Shown: positions 1 to 10,747, counted from the stretch's first letter. The stretch: DNA of 64,000 nucleotides from Neisseria subflava (GCF_003044935.1 NZ_POXP01000003.1:186001-250000), one strand, 5' to 3'. Notes: a model not told the origin generated them from the sequence alone. Numbers and translations are program-made.

Positions 1-641
1 ACCAAACCGCCATTGCTGCTGCGGCCTTCGGTTCTGCGTCCATCCTGCCGATTACTTGGATGTACCTGACCATGATGGGCAAACAAGGCATGGAACAGGC
101 AACACGCTGGGCATTGCTCAACGCCAACTACGTTGCCAAACGTCTGAGCGAAGACTATCCGATTCTGTATACAGGCAAAAACGGCCGCGTTGCGCACGAA
201 TGTATCGTCGATTTGCGTCCGCTTAAAGCCGAAAGCGGCATCACCGAAACCGACATCGCCAAACGCCTGATGGACTACGGTTTCCACGCACCAACGGTTT
301 CTTTCCCTGTTGCCGGCACGCTGATGATCGAGCCGACCGAGAGCGAGAGCAAAGCCGAACTCGACCGCTTCATCGCCGCCCTGAAACAAATCAAACAGGA
401 AGTGCTGAAAGTCGAGTGCGGCGAATGGCCGAAAGAGGATAATCCGCTGGTGAATGCTCCGCATACCGCAGCAGATGTAACCGGTGAATGGGCGCATCCG
501 TACTCCCGCGAAGAAGCTGTCTTCCCATTGCCGTTCGTCCGCGAACACAAATTCTGGCCGAGCGTCAAACGGGTAGATGAAGTGTATGGCGACCGCAATC
601 TGGTTTGCTCCTGCTTGCCGATTGACGCATACGAAGATTAA
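1..641 (+). CDS. gcvP: Glycine dehydrogenase (P protein), C-terminal part
   Basis: This is the 3' end of a gene that begins before the window; the frame is open from base 3 without a stop. P protein is the PLP-dependent decarboxylase of the glycine cleavage system. The visible 213 residues are the family C-terminal region: an Ala/Gly-rich stretch followed by the TWMYLTMMG helix, a conserved DLRPLK segment, a [20 protein letters not shown] region and the closing [17 protein letters not shown] segment. The PLP lysine lies upstream and is not visible. The gene is followed closely by an inverted DUS pair that probably terminates it. Identification is by recognition of these segments and is confident. 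Confidence 0.95.
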   Translation, partial: QTAIAAAAFGSASILPITWMYLTMMGKQGMEQATRWALLNANYVAKRLSEDYPILYTGKNGRVAHECIVDLRPLKAESGITETDIAKRLMDYGFHAPTVSFPVAGTLMIEPTESESKAELDRFIAALKQIKQEVLKVECGEWPKEDNPLVNAPHTAADVTGEWAHPYSREEAVFPLPFVREHKFWPSVKRVDEVYGDRNLVCSCLPIDAYED

Positions 642-665
642 GCCTGAATAGGTTTAAAATTGAAC

Positions 666-707
666 AGGCCGTCTGAAAATGAAAATAGTTTTCAGACGGC
701 CTTTTGT
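666..707 (+). terminator. Inverted DUS pair, terminator of gcvP
   Basis: AGGCCGTCTGAAAA and TTTTCAGACGGCCT form a long stem with a short loop, followed by TTTTG. It sits 25 bases after the gcvP stop. Confidence 0.8.
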
Positions 708-863
708 TTGTTAAGATATTTCGCCCGAGAACATACATTTGTTTTTGGTAAAACAACAGATAAGGCATTCGGAAAAATAGACGGCGAATGCCTTTGTTTG
801 CGGATAAAACCAAACGGCTTCCCATTAACGATAAGCAAAAGGCCGTCTGAAAAACAGGAGGAT

Positions 864-1676
864 ATGATGGACGAACTTTTTATTCAAACGCTGACGATTG
901 CCGGCTCAGATTCCGGCGGCGGCGCGGGCATACAGGCGGATTTAAAGACATTTCAAATGCGCGGTGTGTTCGGCACCAGCGTACTGACAGCGGTTACCGC
1001 ACAAAATACTTTGGGCATATCAGCAGTGCATCCGATACCGACCGACATGATTGCCGCGCAAATTGCCGCAATTCAGGAGGATTTCCAAATCCGCGCCTAT
1101 AAAATCGGCATGCTGGGTACGGCGGAAATCATCGAATGCGTGGCGGAACAAACCGCCGAATGCGACTTCGGCAAACGCGTGTTGGATCCGGTCATGATTG
1201 CCAAAGGCGGCGCACCGTTGTTGGAAAATTCAGCCGTCGAAGCCATGAAACGCCTGCTGCTGCCGCATACGGACGTATTGACCCCCAATCTGCCCGAAGC
1301 GCAGGCATTGACGGGTATCAATATTGAAAACCGCCAAGATGCGGAACGCGCCGCCAAAATTCTTCAGGATTGGGGCGTGAAAAATGTGGTAATTAAGGGC
1401 GGCCATCTTGCCGACAGCCAAAGCGAATATTGCACTGACTGGCTGTTTACGCCATATGAAATCATTGAGCTGAACAGCAAACGTTTCCCAACGCCGCATA
1501 CGCATGGTACGGGCTGCACATTTTCTGCCTGCATCACAGCCGAGTTGGCAAAAGGGTTTAGCGTATCCGAGGCGGTTCAAACGGCAAAAAACTATATTGC
1601 TGCCGCCATTTCCCATCCTTTGGGTATCGGGGCAGGGCACGGGCCGGTCAACCATTGGGCGTATCGGGACGAATAA
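864..1676 (+). CDS. thiD: Hydroxymethylpyrimidine / phosphomethylpyrimidine kinase
   Basis: ThiD phosphorylates HMP and HMP-P in thiamine synthesis. The product (270 residues) opens with the typical LTIAGSDSGGGAGIQADLKTF segment, has KIGMLG and LDPVM in the middle, and the ribokinase-family signature HGTGCTFSACI near the C-terminus, in which the catalytic aspartate position of many ribokinases is replaced as usual in ThiD by a Cys-containing GTGCT motif. The open frame extends upstream to 660, but AGGAGG at 856-861 points to the ATG at 864 or the adjacent ATG at 867 (spacing 2 or 5 bases; 867 is equally possible). No TPP riboswitch is visible in the 160-base leader. It stands alone, without other thi genes. 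Confidence 0.93.
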   Translation: MMDELFIQTLTIAGSDSGGGAGIQADLKTFQMRGVFGTSVLTAVTAQNTLGISAVHPIPTDMIAAQIAAIQEDFQIRAYKIGMLGTAEIIECVAEQTAECDFGKRVLDPVMIAKGGAPLLENSAVEAMKRLLLPHTDVLTPNLPEAQALTGINIENRQDAERAAKILQDWGVKNVVIKGGHLADSQSEYCTDWLFTPYEIIELNSKRFPTPHTHGTGCTFSACITAELAKGFSVSEAVQTAKNYIAAAISHPLGIGAGHGPVNHWAYRDE

Positions 1677-1787
1677 TGCGTTCAGACCAATTGTAATTGA
1701 TTGTATTTTTCAGACGGCCTGACTAGGTTTATCACTTGAAATTGTTTACAATATCGGATTAATGCTTTTACGGATAAAAAAGACACC

Positions 1788-2207
1788 ATGCAAGTTACCT
1801 CAAAATGGATAGACGGAATGTGCTTCGTCGGTACAACGGCAAACGGACACAGCGTTGTGATGGAAGGCGCGGCGGCTGAAGGCGAAGTCAAACGCGGCCC
1901 CAGCCCGATGGAAATGCTGTTGTTGGGTGTAGCAGGCTGCTCCAGCATCGATGTAGTGATGATTGCCGAGAAACAACGCCAAAAGATCACCGACTGCCGT
2001 GCCGAAGTGACTGCCAAACGCGCCGACACCGCGCCGCGCGTGTTTACCGAAATCCATATCCATTTCAAAGTGTATGGTCGAGATTTGCAAGAAAGCGCGA
2101 TTGAGCGCGCCGTACAGATGTCTGCCGAAAAATATTGCTCCGCATCGATTATGCTGGGCAAAGCGGCAAAAATGAGCCACAGCTTCGAGATCGTCGAAAC
2201 AGAATAG
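1788..2207 (+). CDS. OsmC/Ohr family protein (YhfA-like)
   Basis: A 139-residue protein of the OsmC fold, whose members reduce organic or fatty acid hydroperoxides with a pair of cysteines. Both are present: Cys51 in the LLGVAGCSSID helix and Cys117 in EKYCSAS. The GPSPMEMLL segment before the first Cys is typical. Spacing and length match the YhfA-like branch rather than Ohr. It is monocistronic, preceded by a single DUS near 1711 and followed by its own strong terminator. The substrate cannot be told from sequence. Confidence 0.85.
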   Translation: MQVTSKWIDGMCFVGTTANGHSVVMEGAAAEGEVKRGPSPMEMLLLGVAGCSSIDVVMIAEKQRQKITDCRAEVTAKRADTAPRVFTEIHIHFKVYGRDLQESAIERAVQMSAEKYCSASIMLGKAAKMSHSFEIVETE

Positions 2208-2256
2208 GGCGATTTCAGGGTGGGAGTGTCGGAGCGTGAACCGGCTACCCACAAAA

Positions 2257-2306
2257 AAAGCAGATATATTCACGCATTAACATGAATATATCTGCTTGCT
2301 TTTTAT
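2257..2306 (+). terminator. Rho-independent terminator after OsmC gene
   Basis: A perfect 14-base stem (AGCAGATATATTCA at 2259-2272, complement at 2283-2296) with a 10-base loop, then TGCTTTTTATT. It does not contain a DUS, unlike most terminators here. Confidence 0.85.
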
Positions 2307-2344
2307 TCCTTTTTCTCTCTCTCTATCAGCCTTTATAACTTGGC

Positions 2345-2390
2345 TTGTTGACCTCATTGTGCAAGTTTCGTTTAACATTGTCAACAATTT
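2345..2390. promoter_or_regulatory. Inverted repeats upstream of the GntR gene
   Basis: TTGTTGAC at 2345-2352 and GTCAACAA at 2380-2387 are exact inverted repeats separated by 27 bases. The second also lies in a local dyad ATTGT-CA-ACAAT (2377-2388). GntR/FCD regulators bind short TNGT...ACNA dyads, so an operator is plausible, but nothing shows which protein binds. Confidence 0.35.
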
Positions 2391-2468
2391 TTAATTATAT
2401 TTTAAACACCCCCGAAAGCTGCAGGTTTGTAAACGCTTGTGCCTTAATACGGATACTGGGGAAACATT

Positions 2469-3182
2469 ATGGATTACGAAAATAATACCAACGTTGCGCC
2501 TGCAACTTCATCGCTTATTTTGGAAGAGCGTCACGATTCGGAACTCTTCCGCGTGTACGCATTGATTTTGGACGGCATTACCGACCATCTGCTGCTGCCG
2601 GGCAAAAAACTGACCGAGTCCGAGCTTTGCCGACAAATGGTTTGCTCGCGCAATACCGTGCGTGGCGCATTATCGCTTTTGGCGCACGATAAAATCGTCG
2701 ATTTGCAGCCCAATCGCGGCGCATTTGTCCATGTGCCGGACTTGAAAGAAATGAAAGACGTGTTCAACACGCGTATCGAAATGGAAAGCATGATTTTGAG
2801 CGTCCTTATCGATATGCCTGATTTGGAAACGCGTCTGAAACCGCTTTACGCCATGATTGAGCAAGAGGGTGCAGCCTCCGAAAGCGGCGACCGCGTGGGT
2901 TGGAACCGCCTGTCCAATGCCTTCCATGTCGAATTGGCGCGGCTGCTGGACAACGATGTCCTGTTTGAAATTATGAATACCTTGTGCGCGCGCTCTTCAT
3001 TGATTGTGGCCGTTTCCGATCCGCTTCGCAAAGAAAAGCGCAACATCGATTCCAATTCGCACCATGAACACCGAGAAATCCTCGATTTGTTGCTGGCAGG
3101 CAAGCGCAACCGTGTGACCAAAGTCATGCGCCGTCACTTGGGCGCGTGTATGGAACGCTTGGAACAGAAACTTGAGATGTAA
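2469..3182 (+). CDS. GntR-family regulator, FCD (FadR) subfamily
   Basis: 237 residues. The N-terminal third is a winged helix (residues about 25-90) with the GntR pattern ESELCRQMVCSRNTVRGALSLLAHDKIVDLQPNRGAFV. The C-terminal part is an all-helical FCD ligand domain with the family histidines and acidic residues (FHVELARLLDN, HHEHREILDLLLAG). FCD regulators sense small carboxylic acids and usually regulate neighbouring metabolic genes, but no obvious target gene lies next to it. The neisserial regulator GdhR belongs to this subfamily; I cannot say this is its orthologue. The 160-base AT-rich leader holds an inverted repeat that may be an autoregulatory site. Confidence 0.85.
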   Translation: MDYENNTNVAPATSSLILEERHDSELFRVYALILDGITDHLLLPGKKLTESELCRQMVCSRNTVRGALSLLAHDKIVDLQPNRGAFVHVPDLKEMKDVFNTRIEMESMILSVLIDMPDLETRLKPLYAMIEQEGAASESGDRVGWNRLSNAFHVELARLLDNDVLFEIMNTLCARSSLIVAVSDPLRKEKRNIDSNSHHEHREILDLLLAGKRNRVTKVMRRHLGACMERLEQKLEM

Positions 3183-3198
3183 TCGGTTTGATAATAAA

Positions 3199-3227
3199 AA
3201 GGCCGTCTGAAATATTCAGACGGCCAT
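3199..3227. terminator. Inverted DUS pair between the two regulator genes
   Basis: GGCCGTCTGAA (3201-3211) and TTCAGACGGCC (3215-3225) with a 3-base loop. No T-run follows, so termination may be weak. Confidence 0.55.
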
Positions 3228-3254
3228 TGGTTTATCCCTACAAAACGAAACGCC

Positions 3255-4034
3255 ATGAAACCCAAAATCCAAAGACACGAACATATCCTCAGCCTTGTCC
3301 GCGAACATAACTTTATGACGGTAGAAGAATTGGCGGCAAATTTGGATGTTACGCCGCAAACCATACGCCGCGATGTGCAGGAGTTGAGCGAGACCGGACA
3401 GCTCAAACGCTATCACGGCGGCGCATCTTTGGGCGACGTTTCAGTCGTAACGGCAGGGCAGGAGCGGCGCAACCATCAGCAGCAGGAAAAAAACGCCATT
3501 GCCCGTCTGATTGCTTCCACCATTCCCGACAATGCCTCGCTTTTTATCAGCATCGGCACCACCATGGAAGCCGTCGCTGCCGAGTTGGTCAGACAGCGTA
3601 AAAACCTGCGGATTATCACCAACAACATCTACGCCGCCTCAATTACCGCAGCGCGTACCGACTACACGGTCATCATCGCTTCCGGCGTGGTCCGCCCCTT
3701 GGACGGCGGTATTACCGGCGTGGCGACCGTCGATTTCATCAACCAATTCAAAGTCGACTATGCCATCATGAGTACCCACGGCATAGAAAACGACGGCTCG
3801 CTTTTGGATGACGATTACAAGGAAGTCAGCGTCATGCAGGCGATGGTGAACAATGCACGCGTGCGCTATCTTGGTGTCGATCACAGCAAATTCAACAGTA
3901 ATGCCTTGGTCAGACTGGGCGATATCGGCGCATTCGATAAGTTGTTTACCGACCGCACACCATCCGCCGCCATGCAGAAAACCCTAAATGAACGCGGAGT
4001 GGCGTGGCAGGTTGCCGACCCTGTATCAAAGTAG
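3255..4034 (+). CDS. DeoR-family transcriptional regulator (GlpR-like)
   Basis: 259 residues. The N-terminal DeoR winged helix is clear (RHEHILSLVREHNFMTVEELAANLDVTPQTIRRDVQELSETGQLKRYHGGA), followed by the DeoR sensor domain of the phosphosugar-isomerase fold (SLFISIGTTMEAVAAEL; ITNNIYAA; LDGGITG). Such regulators respond to phosphorylated sugars or glycerol-3-phosphate. There is no sugar operon beside it, so the target is unknown; it lies between a GntR gene and glnS on the same strand. The start is the first ATG in the frame, 28 bases after the upstream DUS hairpin. Confidence 0.87.
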   Translation: MKPKIQRHEHILSLVREHNFMTVEELAANLDVTPQTIRRDVQELSETGQLKRYHGGASLGDVSVVTAGQERRNHQQQEKNAIARLIASTIPDNASLFISIGTTMEAVAAELVRQRKNLRIITNNIYAASITAARTDYTVIIASGVVRPLDGGITGVATVDFINQFKVDYAIMSTHGIENDGSLLDDDYKEVSVMQAMVNNARVRYLGVDHSKFNSNALVRLGDIGAFDKLFTDRTPSAAMQKTLNERGVAWQVADPVSK

Positions 4035-4139
4035 CCAAGTCGGGTACAATTAAGCCATCATTCCATTCCTTTCAGACGGCCTGATTGAATGCCCAAGCCG
4101 TCTGAAAACAGAAAATCATCTTTCCATCAAAGAAATATT

Positions 4140-5828
<1,689 letters not shown>

Positions 5829-5902
5829 TTGGTAAGAAGGCAGTCAGTATGCACTGGCTGCCTTTATTGTGTTTAAATTTTTGATTTTATAATAGGAATT
5901 TT

Positions 5903-6658
5903 ATGGAAAACCAAATACCCACTTCACAGGAAGTTCGATATCACGAACCCAAACGCCTTCCTGCTTCTGCAGGCATCAAGTGGATTACCGACGCTTTCGG
6001 TATTTTCAAACTTCATCCGTGGAAATGGATGGGCGTATTATTGGCTTATATGATCGTAGGCTTTGTGGTTTCTATTATTGACTTACTAGGAATTAATGCG
6101 CTTTCTAGTTTAAAAGGTATTGTATTCAGCTGGGTGGGTTCATGCTTAGTAGGCGGAGCTATGTATGTTGCTAACAATATCAATAATGGAAAAGCATTTG
6201 ATGTGAAAGATTTTTTTATTGTTTTTTTAGATAAAAAAATGAGTTTTTTCATTTTATTGTTACTTCAGGTGCTGTTCAGTATAGCTGTTAGTTTGCTTAT
6301 CATTCCGCTATATTTTGCAGGTCATTGGGCAATGATGATAGGTGTTGTATTGATTGTTATTGTCCTTTTGTCTATATTTTTATTAACCCCCGCTTTGATT
6401 GTTTTAGATGGTCTGAAGCCATGGGAGGCTATTAAAGCTAATGTTAAAGCGGCTATGTGTAATATTCCTGCAATATTAGTTTATGTTGTAGGTGTGGCTC
6501 TCTATTCTTTTATGTGGGGCGTATTAGGCAGCATGTTAGGCCAGTGGATTATCATGATCATACTTTTACTATTCCTACCTGTCAGCGCAGTTTTACTGCT
6601 GGCTCCTTATATTGCTTACCGCAGTATTTACCCTAATGGTCGTATTGTAAAATCCTAA
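5903..6658 (+). CDS. BPSS1780-type multi-pass membrane protein
   Basis: 251 residues with a soluble N-terminus (about 30 residues, then IKWITDAFGIFKLHPWKWMGV) and about six hydrophobic segments spread over residues 42-240. The N-terminal pattern of an aromatic helix FGIFKLHPWKWMGV followed by paired membrane segments is that of the BPSS1780 family, of unknown function. Base composition is visibly more AT-rich than glnS or rho around it. The next gene follows after a DUS hairpin. No function should be assumed. Confidence 0.7.
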   Translation: MENQIPTSQEVRYHEPKRLPASAGIKWITDAFGIFKLHPWKWMGVLLAYMIVGFVVSIIDLLGINALSSLKGIVFSWVGSCLVGGAMYVANNINNGKAFDVKDFFIVFLDKKMSFFILLLLQVLFSIAVSLLIIPLYFAGHWAMMIGVVLIVIVLLSIFLLTPALIVLDGLKPWEAIKANVKAAMCNIPAILVYVVGVALYSFMWGVLGSMLGQWIIMIILLLFLPVSAVLLLAPYIAYRSIYPNGRIVKS

Positions 6659-6663
6659 GTGGA

Positions 6664-6699
6664 TAAAGGCCGTCTGAAACATTTTCAGACGGCCTTTGT
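6664..6699 (+). terminator. Inverted DUS pair after membrane protein gene
   Basis: AAAGGCCGTCTGAAA (6665-6679) and TTTCAGACGGCCTTT (6683-6697), short loop, T-rich end. It also lies just before the RBS of the next gene. Confidence 0.75.
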
Positions 6700-6715
6700 C
6701 GATAAAAGGAATGAG

Positions 6716-7618
6716 ATGGAACGTTATTCTGTACATTTGAAACTGCTGGGGATGGCGGTGCTGTGGGGCGCGTCTTGGCCGATGGGGCGGATGCTGGGGC
6801 AGTTGCTGCCACCGCTGACGGGCGGGGCGGTTCGGTTTGTACTGGCTTCGGTTTTGTTGTTGGGCTGGTTGTTTGCGCGCAGCAGGTTTGCAACTTTGGC
6901 AGCTTTGTCGGCGCGGCAATGGCTGGGTTTGACGGCGGCTGCTTCCGTCGGCGTGTGCGGCTATGCGGTGTTTTTTATGCTGGGTTTGCAGACTATGCCG
7001 GCAGGTAAGGCGGCGGTGGTCGTGGCAGTGAACCCCGTGCTGACGCTGCTGTTGGCAACTTGGTTTTTCGGCGAGCGTTTAAATGCGAAGATTTTGGCGG
7101 GTATGCTGCTGGCGGTCGGCGGTGCCATTATGGTGGTAACGCAAGGGCAGCCGTTGACAGTGTTATCGGGCGGCATCAAGGCAGGAGAGTGGCTGATTTT
7201 CGGTTGCGTGGTTTGTTGGGCGGCTTATACTTTAATTGGTCGCGCGGTTTTGCGCGGGATAGACGCGCTGACGGTAACGATGGCAACTTCGTTCATCGGC
7301 GCTCTGATGTTGTCGGTGGTGGCGTTGTGGATGGACGGAATGCCGTTTGAGGCGATAGCGGCAATGGATGGGCGAGGTTGGACAGCCTTGGCGTGGCTGG
7401 TCATCGGTGCGACGGTATTGGCCTATGCGTGGTATTTTGAAGGCGTGAAGACTTTGGGTGCAGGCAGCGCGGCAGCGTATATTACGCTTGTGCCGATTTT
7501 CGGTGTGCTGTCTTCGGCGTGGTTTTTGGGCGAACCGCTGCATATTTCGCTGGTTGCGGGTTGCGCGGCGGCGGTCGGCGGCATGACGCTGATGCGGTAC
7601 GGACAGAGGGCTGTCTGA
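6716..7618 (+). CDS. EamA/DMT-family transporter
   Basis: 300 residues with about ten hydrophobic segments and the internal EamA repeat (two halves of five helices). Each half has the family pattern: WGASWPMGR near the N-terminus, then VVVAVNPVLTLLLATWFFGERLN ending the first half and ITLVPIFGVLSSAWFLGEPL ending the second. These proteins export or import amino acids or other small metabolites at the inner membrane; the substrate is not predictable. Start ATG 6716 is chosen for the AAAGGA at 6705-6710; the upstream open stretch is the DUS hairpin. The stop lies in a degenerate DUS (GGCTGTCTGA). Confidence 0.85.
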   Translation: MERYSVHLKLLGMAVLWGASWPMGRMLGQLLPPLTGGAVRFVLASVLLLGWLFARSRFATLAALSARQWLGLTAAASVGVCGYAVFFMLGLQTMPAGKAAVVVAVNPVLTLLLATWFFGERLNAKILAGMLLAVGGAIMVVTQGQPLTVLSGGIKAGEWLIFGCVVCWAAYTLIGRAVLRGIDALTVTMATSFIGALMLSVVALWMDGMPFEAIAAMDGRGWTALAWLVIGATVLAYAWYFEGVKTLGAGSAAAYITLVPIFGVLSSAWFLGEPLHISLVAGCAAAVGGMTLMRYGQRAV

Positions 7619-7671
7619 AGTTGGGTAAATACTCGGATTTTTGGCGATAGGGTTGCGATTGCCAAGCTGTT

Positions 7672-7713
7672 GCCGGCCATAATCTTATTGCAGGGTAAGA
7701 TTATGGTCTCGGC
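7672..7713. repeat. Strong hairpin without T-run upstream of the rho promoter
   Basis: CCATAATCTTA (7677-7687) and TAAGATTATGG (7696-7706) form a perfect 11-base stem with an 8-base loop, extended by GCCG/CGGC (7672-7675/7710-7713) across a small internal loop. No T-run follows. It lies between the EamA gene and the rho promoter. Confidence 0.6.
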
Positions 7714-7733
7714 TCAGTGTTCAATTTAAAAAT

Positions 7734-7762
7734 TTGACACCCTGCCTCCAACTGCCTAAAAT
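7734..7762 (+). promoter_or_regulatory. Sigma-70 promoter of rho
   Basis: TTGACA (7734-7739), a 17-base spacer and TAAAAT (7757-7762): 11 of 12 consensus bases with ideal spacing. Predicted start near 7769 leaves a leader of about 94 bases containing a DUS, where Rho autoregulation could act (known in other bacteria, not shown here). Confidence 0.8.
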
Positions 7763-7862
7763 TCAACTTTCTCAAAAATCTACCGTATCCTGCGGCACGA
7801 TTTCATACTTTCAGACGGCCTTCGTGCCATCTCTCTGATACCATTCAAAATATATCAATACT

Positions 7863-9122
7863 ATGCACGTTTCAGAACTCCAAACCCTCCACATTTCCAA
7901 ACTCTTGGAAATGGCAGAAGAACATGGCATTGAAAACGCCAACCGTTTCCGCAAACAAGACCTCGTTTTTGCCATCGTCCGCCAGATGATGAAGCAAAAT
8001 GTCAGCTTTACCTGTTCCGGCACACTCGAAATCCTGCCCGACGGCTTCGGTTTCCTGCGCAGCGCAGATACTTCTTACCTTGCCGGCCCTGACGATATTT
8101 ATGTTTCGCCCACGCAAATCCGCCGCTTCAATCTGCACACCGGTGACACCATCGAAGGCAGCGTGCGTGTGCCTAAAGACAACGAGCGTTATTTCGCACT
8201 TGTCCGCCTCGATACCATCAACGGCGATCAGCCCGAAGTCTGCAAACACAAAATCCTCTTTGAAAACCTCACGCCTTTATTCCCAACCGAACAATTCAAG
8301 CTCGAACGCGACATTAAAGCCGAAGAGAATCTGACCGGCCGCGCCATCGACTTGGTTTCCCCAATTGGTAAAGGCCAACGTGCATTGTTGGTTGCGCCAC
8401 CTAAAACCGGTAAAACCGTGATGTTGCAAAACATTGCCCACGCCATTACCGCCAATTATCCTGATGTCGAGCTGATTGTCCTGTTGATTGACGAACGTCC
8501 GGAAGAAGTGACCGAAATGAGCCGTTCTGTACGCGGCGAAGTGGTTTCCTCTACGTTTGACGAACCTGCGCAACGCCATGTACAAGTGGCCGAGATGGTG
8601 ATTGAAAAAGCCAAACGTATGGTCGAACACAAAAAAGACGTGGTCATCCTGCTGGATTCGATTACCCGTTTGGCGCGCGCCTACAATACCGTTGTGCCGA
8701 CTTCGGGCAAAATTCTGACCGGCGGTGTCGATGCCAACGCTTTGCACCGTCCGAAACGCTTCTTCGGTGCCGCGCGTAATGTGGAAGAGGGCGGTTCGCT
8801 TACCATTATTGCGACAGCACTTGTCGAAACCGGCAGCCGCATGGACGACGTGATTTACGAAGAGTTCAAAGGTACGGGCAATATGGAATTGCACCTTGAC
8901 CGCCGCATGGCCGAAAAACGCCTGTTCCCGGCCATCAGCATCAATAAATCCGGTACGCGCCGCGAAGAATTGCTGGTACCGAACGATCAGTTGCAGCGCA
9001 TGTGGCTCTTGCGTAAATTCCTCCATCCGATGGACGAAATCGAAGCGACCGAGTTTTTGGTGGGCAAACTCAAAGACTCCAAAAACAATGACGATTTCTT
9101 TGAATTGATGCGCGGTAAATAA
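7863..9122 (+). CDS. rho: Transcription termination factor Rho
   Basis: 419 residues, normal length for a compact Rho. The N-terminal RNA-binding domain carries the OB-fold motif GFGFLRS (about residues 61-67) followed by DDIYVS. The RecA-like motor has Walker A in APPKTGKT (about 178-185), Walker B in [16 protein letters not shown], and the Q/R-loop and secondary-site segments TGGVDANAL and LHLDRRM. Rho is an ATP-driven hexameric RNA translocase that ends transcription. The gene is monocistronic with a strong promoter and a DUS-pair terminator. Confidence 0.97.
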   Translation: MHVSELQTLHISKLLEMAEEHGIENANRFRKQDLVFAIVRQMMKQNVSFTCSGTLEILPDGFGFLRSADTSYLAGPDDIYVSPTQIRRFNLHTGDTIEGSVRVPKDNERYFALVRLDTINGDQPEVCKHKILFENLTPLFPTEQFKLERDIKAEENLTGRAIDLVSPIGKGQRALLVAPPKTGKTVMLQNIAHAITANYPDVELIVLLIDERPEEVTEMSRSVRGEVVSSTFDEPAQRHVQVAEMVIEKAKRMVEHKKDVVILLDSITRLARAYNTVVPTSGKILTGGVDANALHRPKRFFGAARNVEEGGSLTIIATALVETGSRMDDVIYEEFKGTGNMELHLDRRMAEKRLFPAISINKSGTRREELLVPNDQLQRMWLLRKFLHPMDEIEATEFLVGKLKDSKNNDDFFELMRGK

Positions 9123-9125
9123 ACA

Positions 9126-9160
9126 TAAGGCCGTCTGAATATGTTTCAGACGGCCTTTGC
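9126..9160 (+). terminator. Inverted DUS pair after rho
   Basis: AAGGCCGTCTGAA (9127-9139) and TTCAGACGGCCTT (9145-9157), then TGC. It starts five bases past the rho stop. Confidence 0.7.
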
Positions 9161-9179
9161 TTCATTTTAGGAAACGCTT

Positions 9180-10538
9180 ATGAATACCCGAATGAATTGG
9201 CAAAACTTATTGTCCACCCAACGCTTCCGTCCCAAAAACGGTGAAATCGTGCCGACCGTTACCCCTTCGACTCAGGAAGGTGCCGATGCCTTGCGTACGG
9301 ATTTTCACATCGACTACGACCGGGTCGTTTTTTCCGGAGCCTTCCGCCGCCTTGGCCGTAAAACTCAGGTGCATCCGCTGGCGCAACACGATTTGACGCA
9401 CAACCGCCTGACGCACAGCGTTGAAGTTGCCAGCGTGGGCAGGAGCTTGGGCAACCGCGTGGGCGTAATGTTGCACAACGGCGGTTTTCTGCCGCAGGGC
9501 AATACGCCCAGCGATATTGGTGCCGTGGTGCAGGTTGCCTGTTTGGCGCATGATTTGGGTAATCCGCCGTTTGGCCATACCGGCGAAGATGCTTTGCGTG
9601 ATTGGTTCAGACGGCCTGAACATCAAATTTATCTGAACACATTAAACGAAGCGGAACGCAACGATATTCAAACCTATGAAGGCAATGCGCATAGCCTGCG
9701 TATCGTCGCCAGCCTTGAAATGTATCCCGAGGCGGGCGGAATGCGCCTGACTGCGGCAGCCATCGGCGCATTGTTGAAGTATCCGTGGACAACGCAACAT
9801 CCGAACGGCAGAAAAAAATTCAATATTTATCAAACCGAGTTGCCGTTTATCCGTCAAGTTGCCGACGAATTAGGGCTGGTTTCCGCAGGAGCAGACAGCT
9901 GGGCGCGCCATCCTTTGTCTTATTTGATGGAGGCCGCCGACGATATTTGCTATGCCTTGCTGGACTTGGAAGATGCTGTCGAATTGGATTTGCTCACGGA
10001 TACGGAAGTAGAAAGTATTTTGTCCGAACTGACCTTCGCCGAAAGCGCGTGGCACGCCAGCTCCAGCCGTCAGCGTTGTGCCATGTTGCGCGGCATTGCG
10101 ATCGGCAAGGCGATTGATGATGTCGCGCAAACCTTTATGTTGCATCAGTCCGATTTGTTGGACGGAACATTCAAAGGCAAAGATTTGCTGGCTCTGTGCA
10201 GCCCGCAAGTGCAAAACACTTTGGCAAAAGCGAAAGAATTGGCGCAAACACGGATTTTTCGCCATCACACCAAACTCTTGACCGAGATTGCCACGTTCCC
10301 ATGCTTAGGCTCTATCTTGGATTTGCTCGTCCCTGCCGCTTATGCCCTGATTGCTGAAAAACAGTTGGCAACACGTCAGTCTTTGGCGTTGGAATTATTG
10401 AAAAAGCACAATCCGATTCTTCCTGAAGACAGTCTGTATCAGGCCTATATGAAAATTTTGGATTTTGTCGGCGGCATGACCGATAATTCCGCCGCCAAAA
10501 TGGCACAGGATTTGTCAGGAGTAGGGATTTTACGTTAA
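9180..10538 (+). CDS. dgt: dGTPase-like deoxynucleoside triphosphohydrolase
   Basis: 452 residues of the HD superfamily. The metal site is visible: H in NRLTHSVEVASVGRSLG (first HD histidine) and the HD pair in CLAHDLGNPPFGHTGEDAL, plus the later YLMEAADDICYALLDLEDA helix carrying the last aspartate. These enzymes cleave dNTPs to nucleoside and tripolyphosphate, adjusting dNTP pools. A DUS at 9605-9616 is read in frame inside the gene (WFRRPEH). Start ATG 9180 follows AGGAAA. Length is nearer to the Dgt type 2 branch than to E. coli Dgt (505 residues), so substrate range may differ. Confidence 0.85.
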   Translation: MNTRMNWQNLLSTQRFRPKNGEIVPTVTPSTQEGADALRTDFHIDYDRVVFSGAFRRLGRKTQVHPLAQHDLTHNRLTHSVEVASVGRSLGNRVGVMLHNGGFLPQGNTPSDIGAVVQVACLAHDLGNPPFGHTGEDALRDWFRRPEHQIYLNTLNEAERNDIQTYEGNAHSLRIVASLEMYPEAGGMRLTAAAIGALLKYPWTTQHPNGRKKFNIYQTELPFIRQVADELGLVSAGADSWARHPLSYLMEAADDICYALLDLEDAVELDLLTDTEVESILSELTFAESAWHASSSRQRCAMLRGIAIGKAIDDVAQTFMLHQSDLLDGTFKGKDLLALCSPQVQNTLAKAKELAQTRIFRHHTKLLTEIATFPCLGSILDLLVPAAYALIAEKQLATRQSLALELLKKHNPILPEDSLYQAYMKILDFVGGMTDNSAAKMAQDLSGVGILR

Positions 10539-10598
10539 TCTTATATTGTTTAATTTCAAATAGTTAAATAAAAATATAAAAAATATCCGTGAAAAGGG

Positions 10599-10627
10599 TA
10601 GACAGGTTTTAGGAAAGCCTATATTAT
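10599..10627 (+). promoter_or_regulatory. Promoter of the tRNA operon
   Basis: TAGACA (10599-10604), 17-base spacer, TATTAT (10622-10627): five of six matches in each box. Start predicted near 10634, about 37 bases before tRNA-Arg. Confidence 0.7.
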
Positions 10628-10670
10628 TCGGTCTTCTTGATTCACAACGCACTAGCGAAGTGATGAGGAT

Positions 10671-10747
10671 GCACCCGTAGCTCAGTTGGATAGAGTATCT
10701 GGCTACGAACCAGAGGGTCGGGCGTTCGAATCGCTCCGGGTGCGCCA
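10671..10747 (+). tRNA. tRNA-Arg (anticodon ACG)
   Basis: 77 bases including an encoded CCA. The acceptor stem GCACCCG pairs with CGGGTGC, the D arm is GCTCAGTTGGATAGAGT, the anticodon loop holds ACG at 10705-10707 and the T arm contains GTTCGAATC. The A at position 34 should be edited to inosine by TadA to read CGU, CGC and CGA (known for bacterial tRNA-Arg ACG). First gene of a two-tRNA operon. Confidence 0.95.

Noticed and set aside
708-863. TPP riboswitch before thiD
   Set aside because: No CTGAGA or related aptamer core is present; the leader shows only DUS.
8277-9026. 249-codon frame opposite rho
   Set aside because: Antisense shadow of a highly conserved gene.
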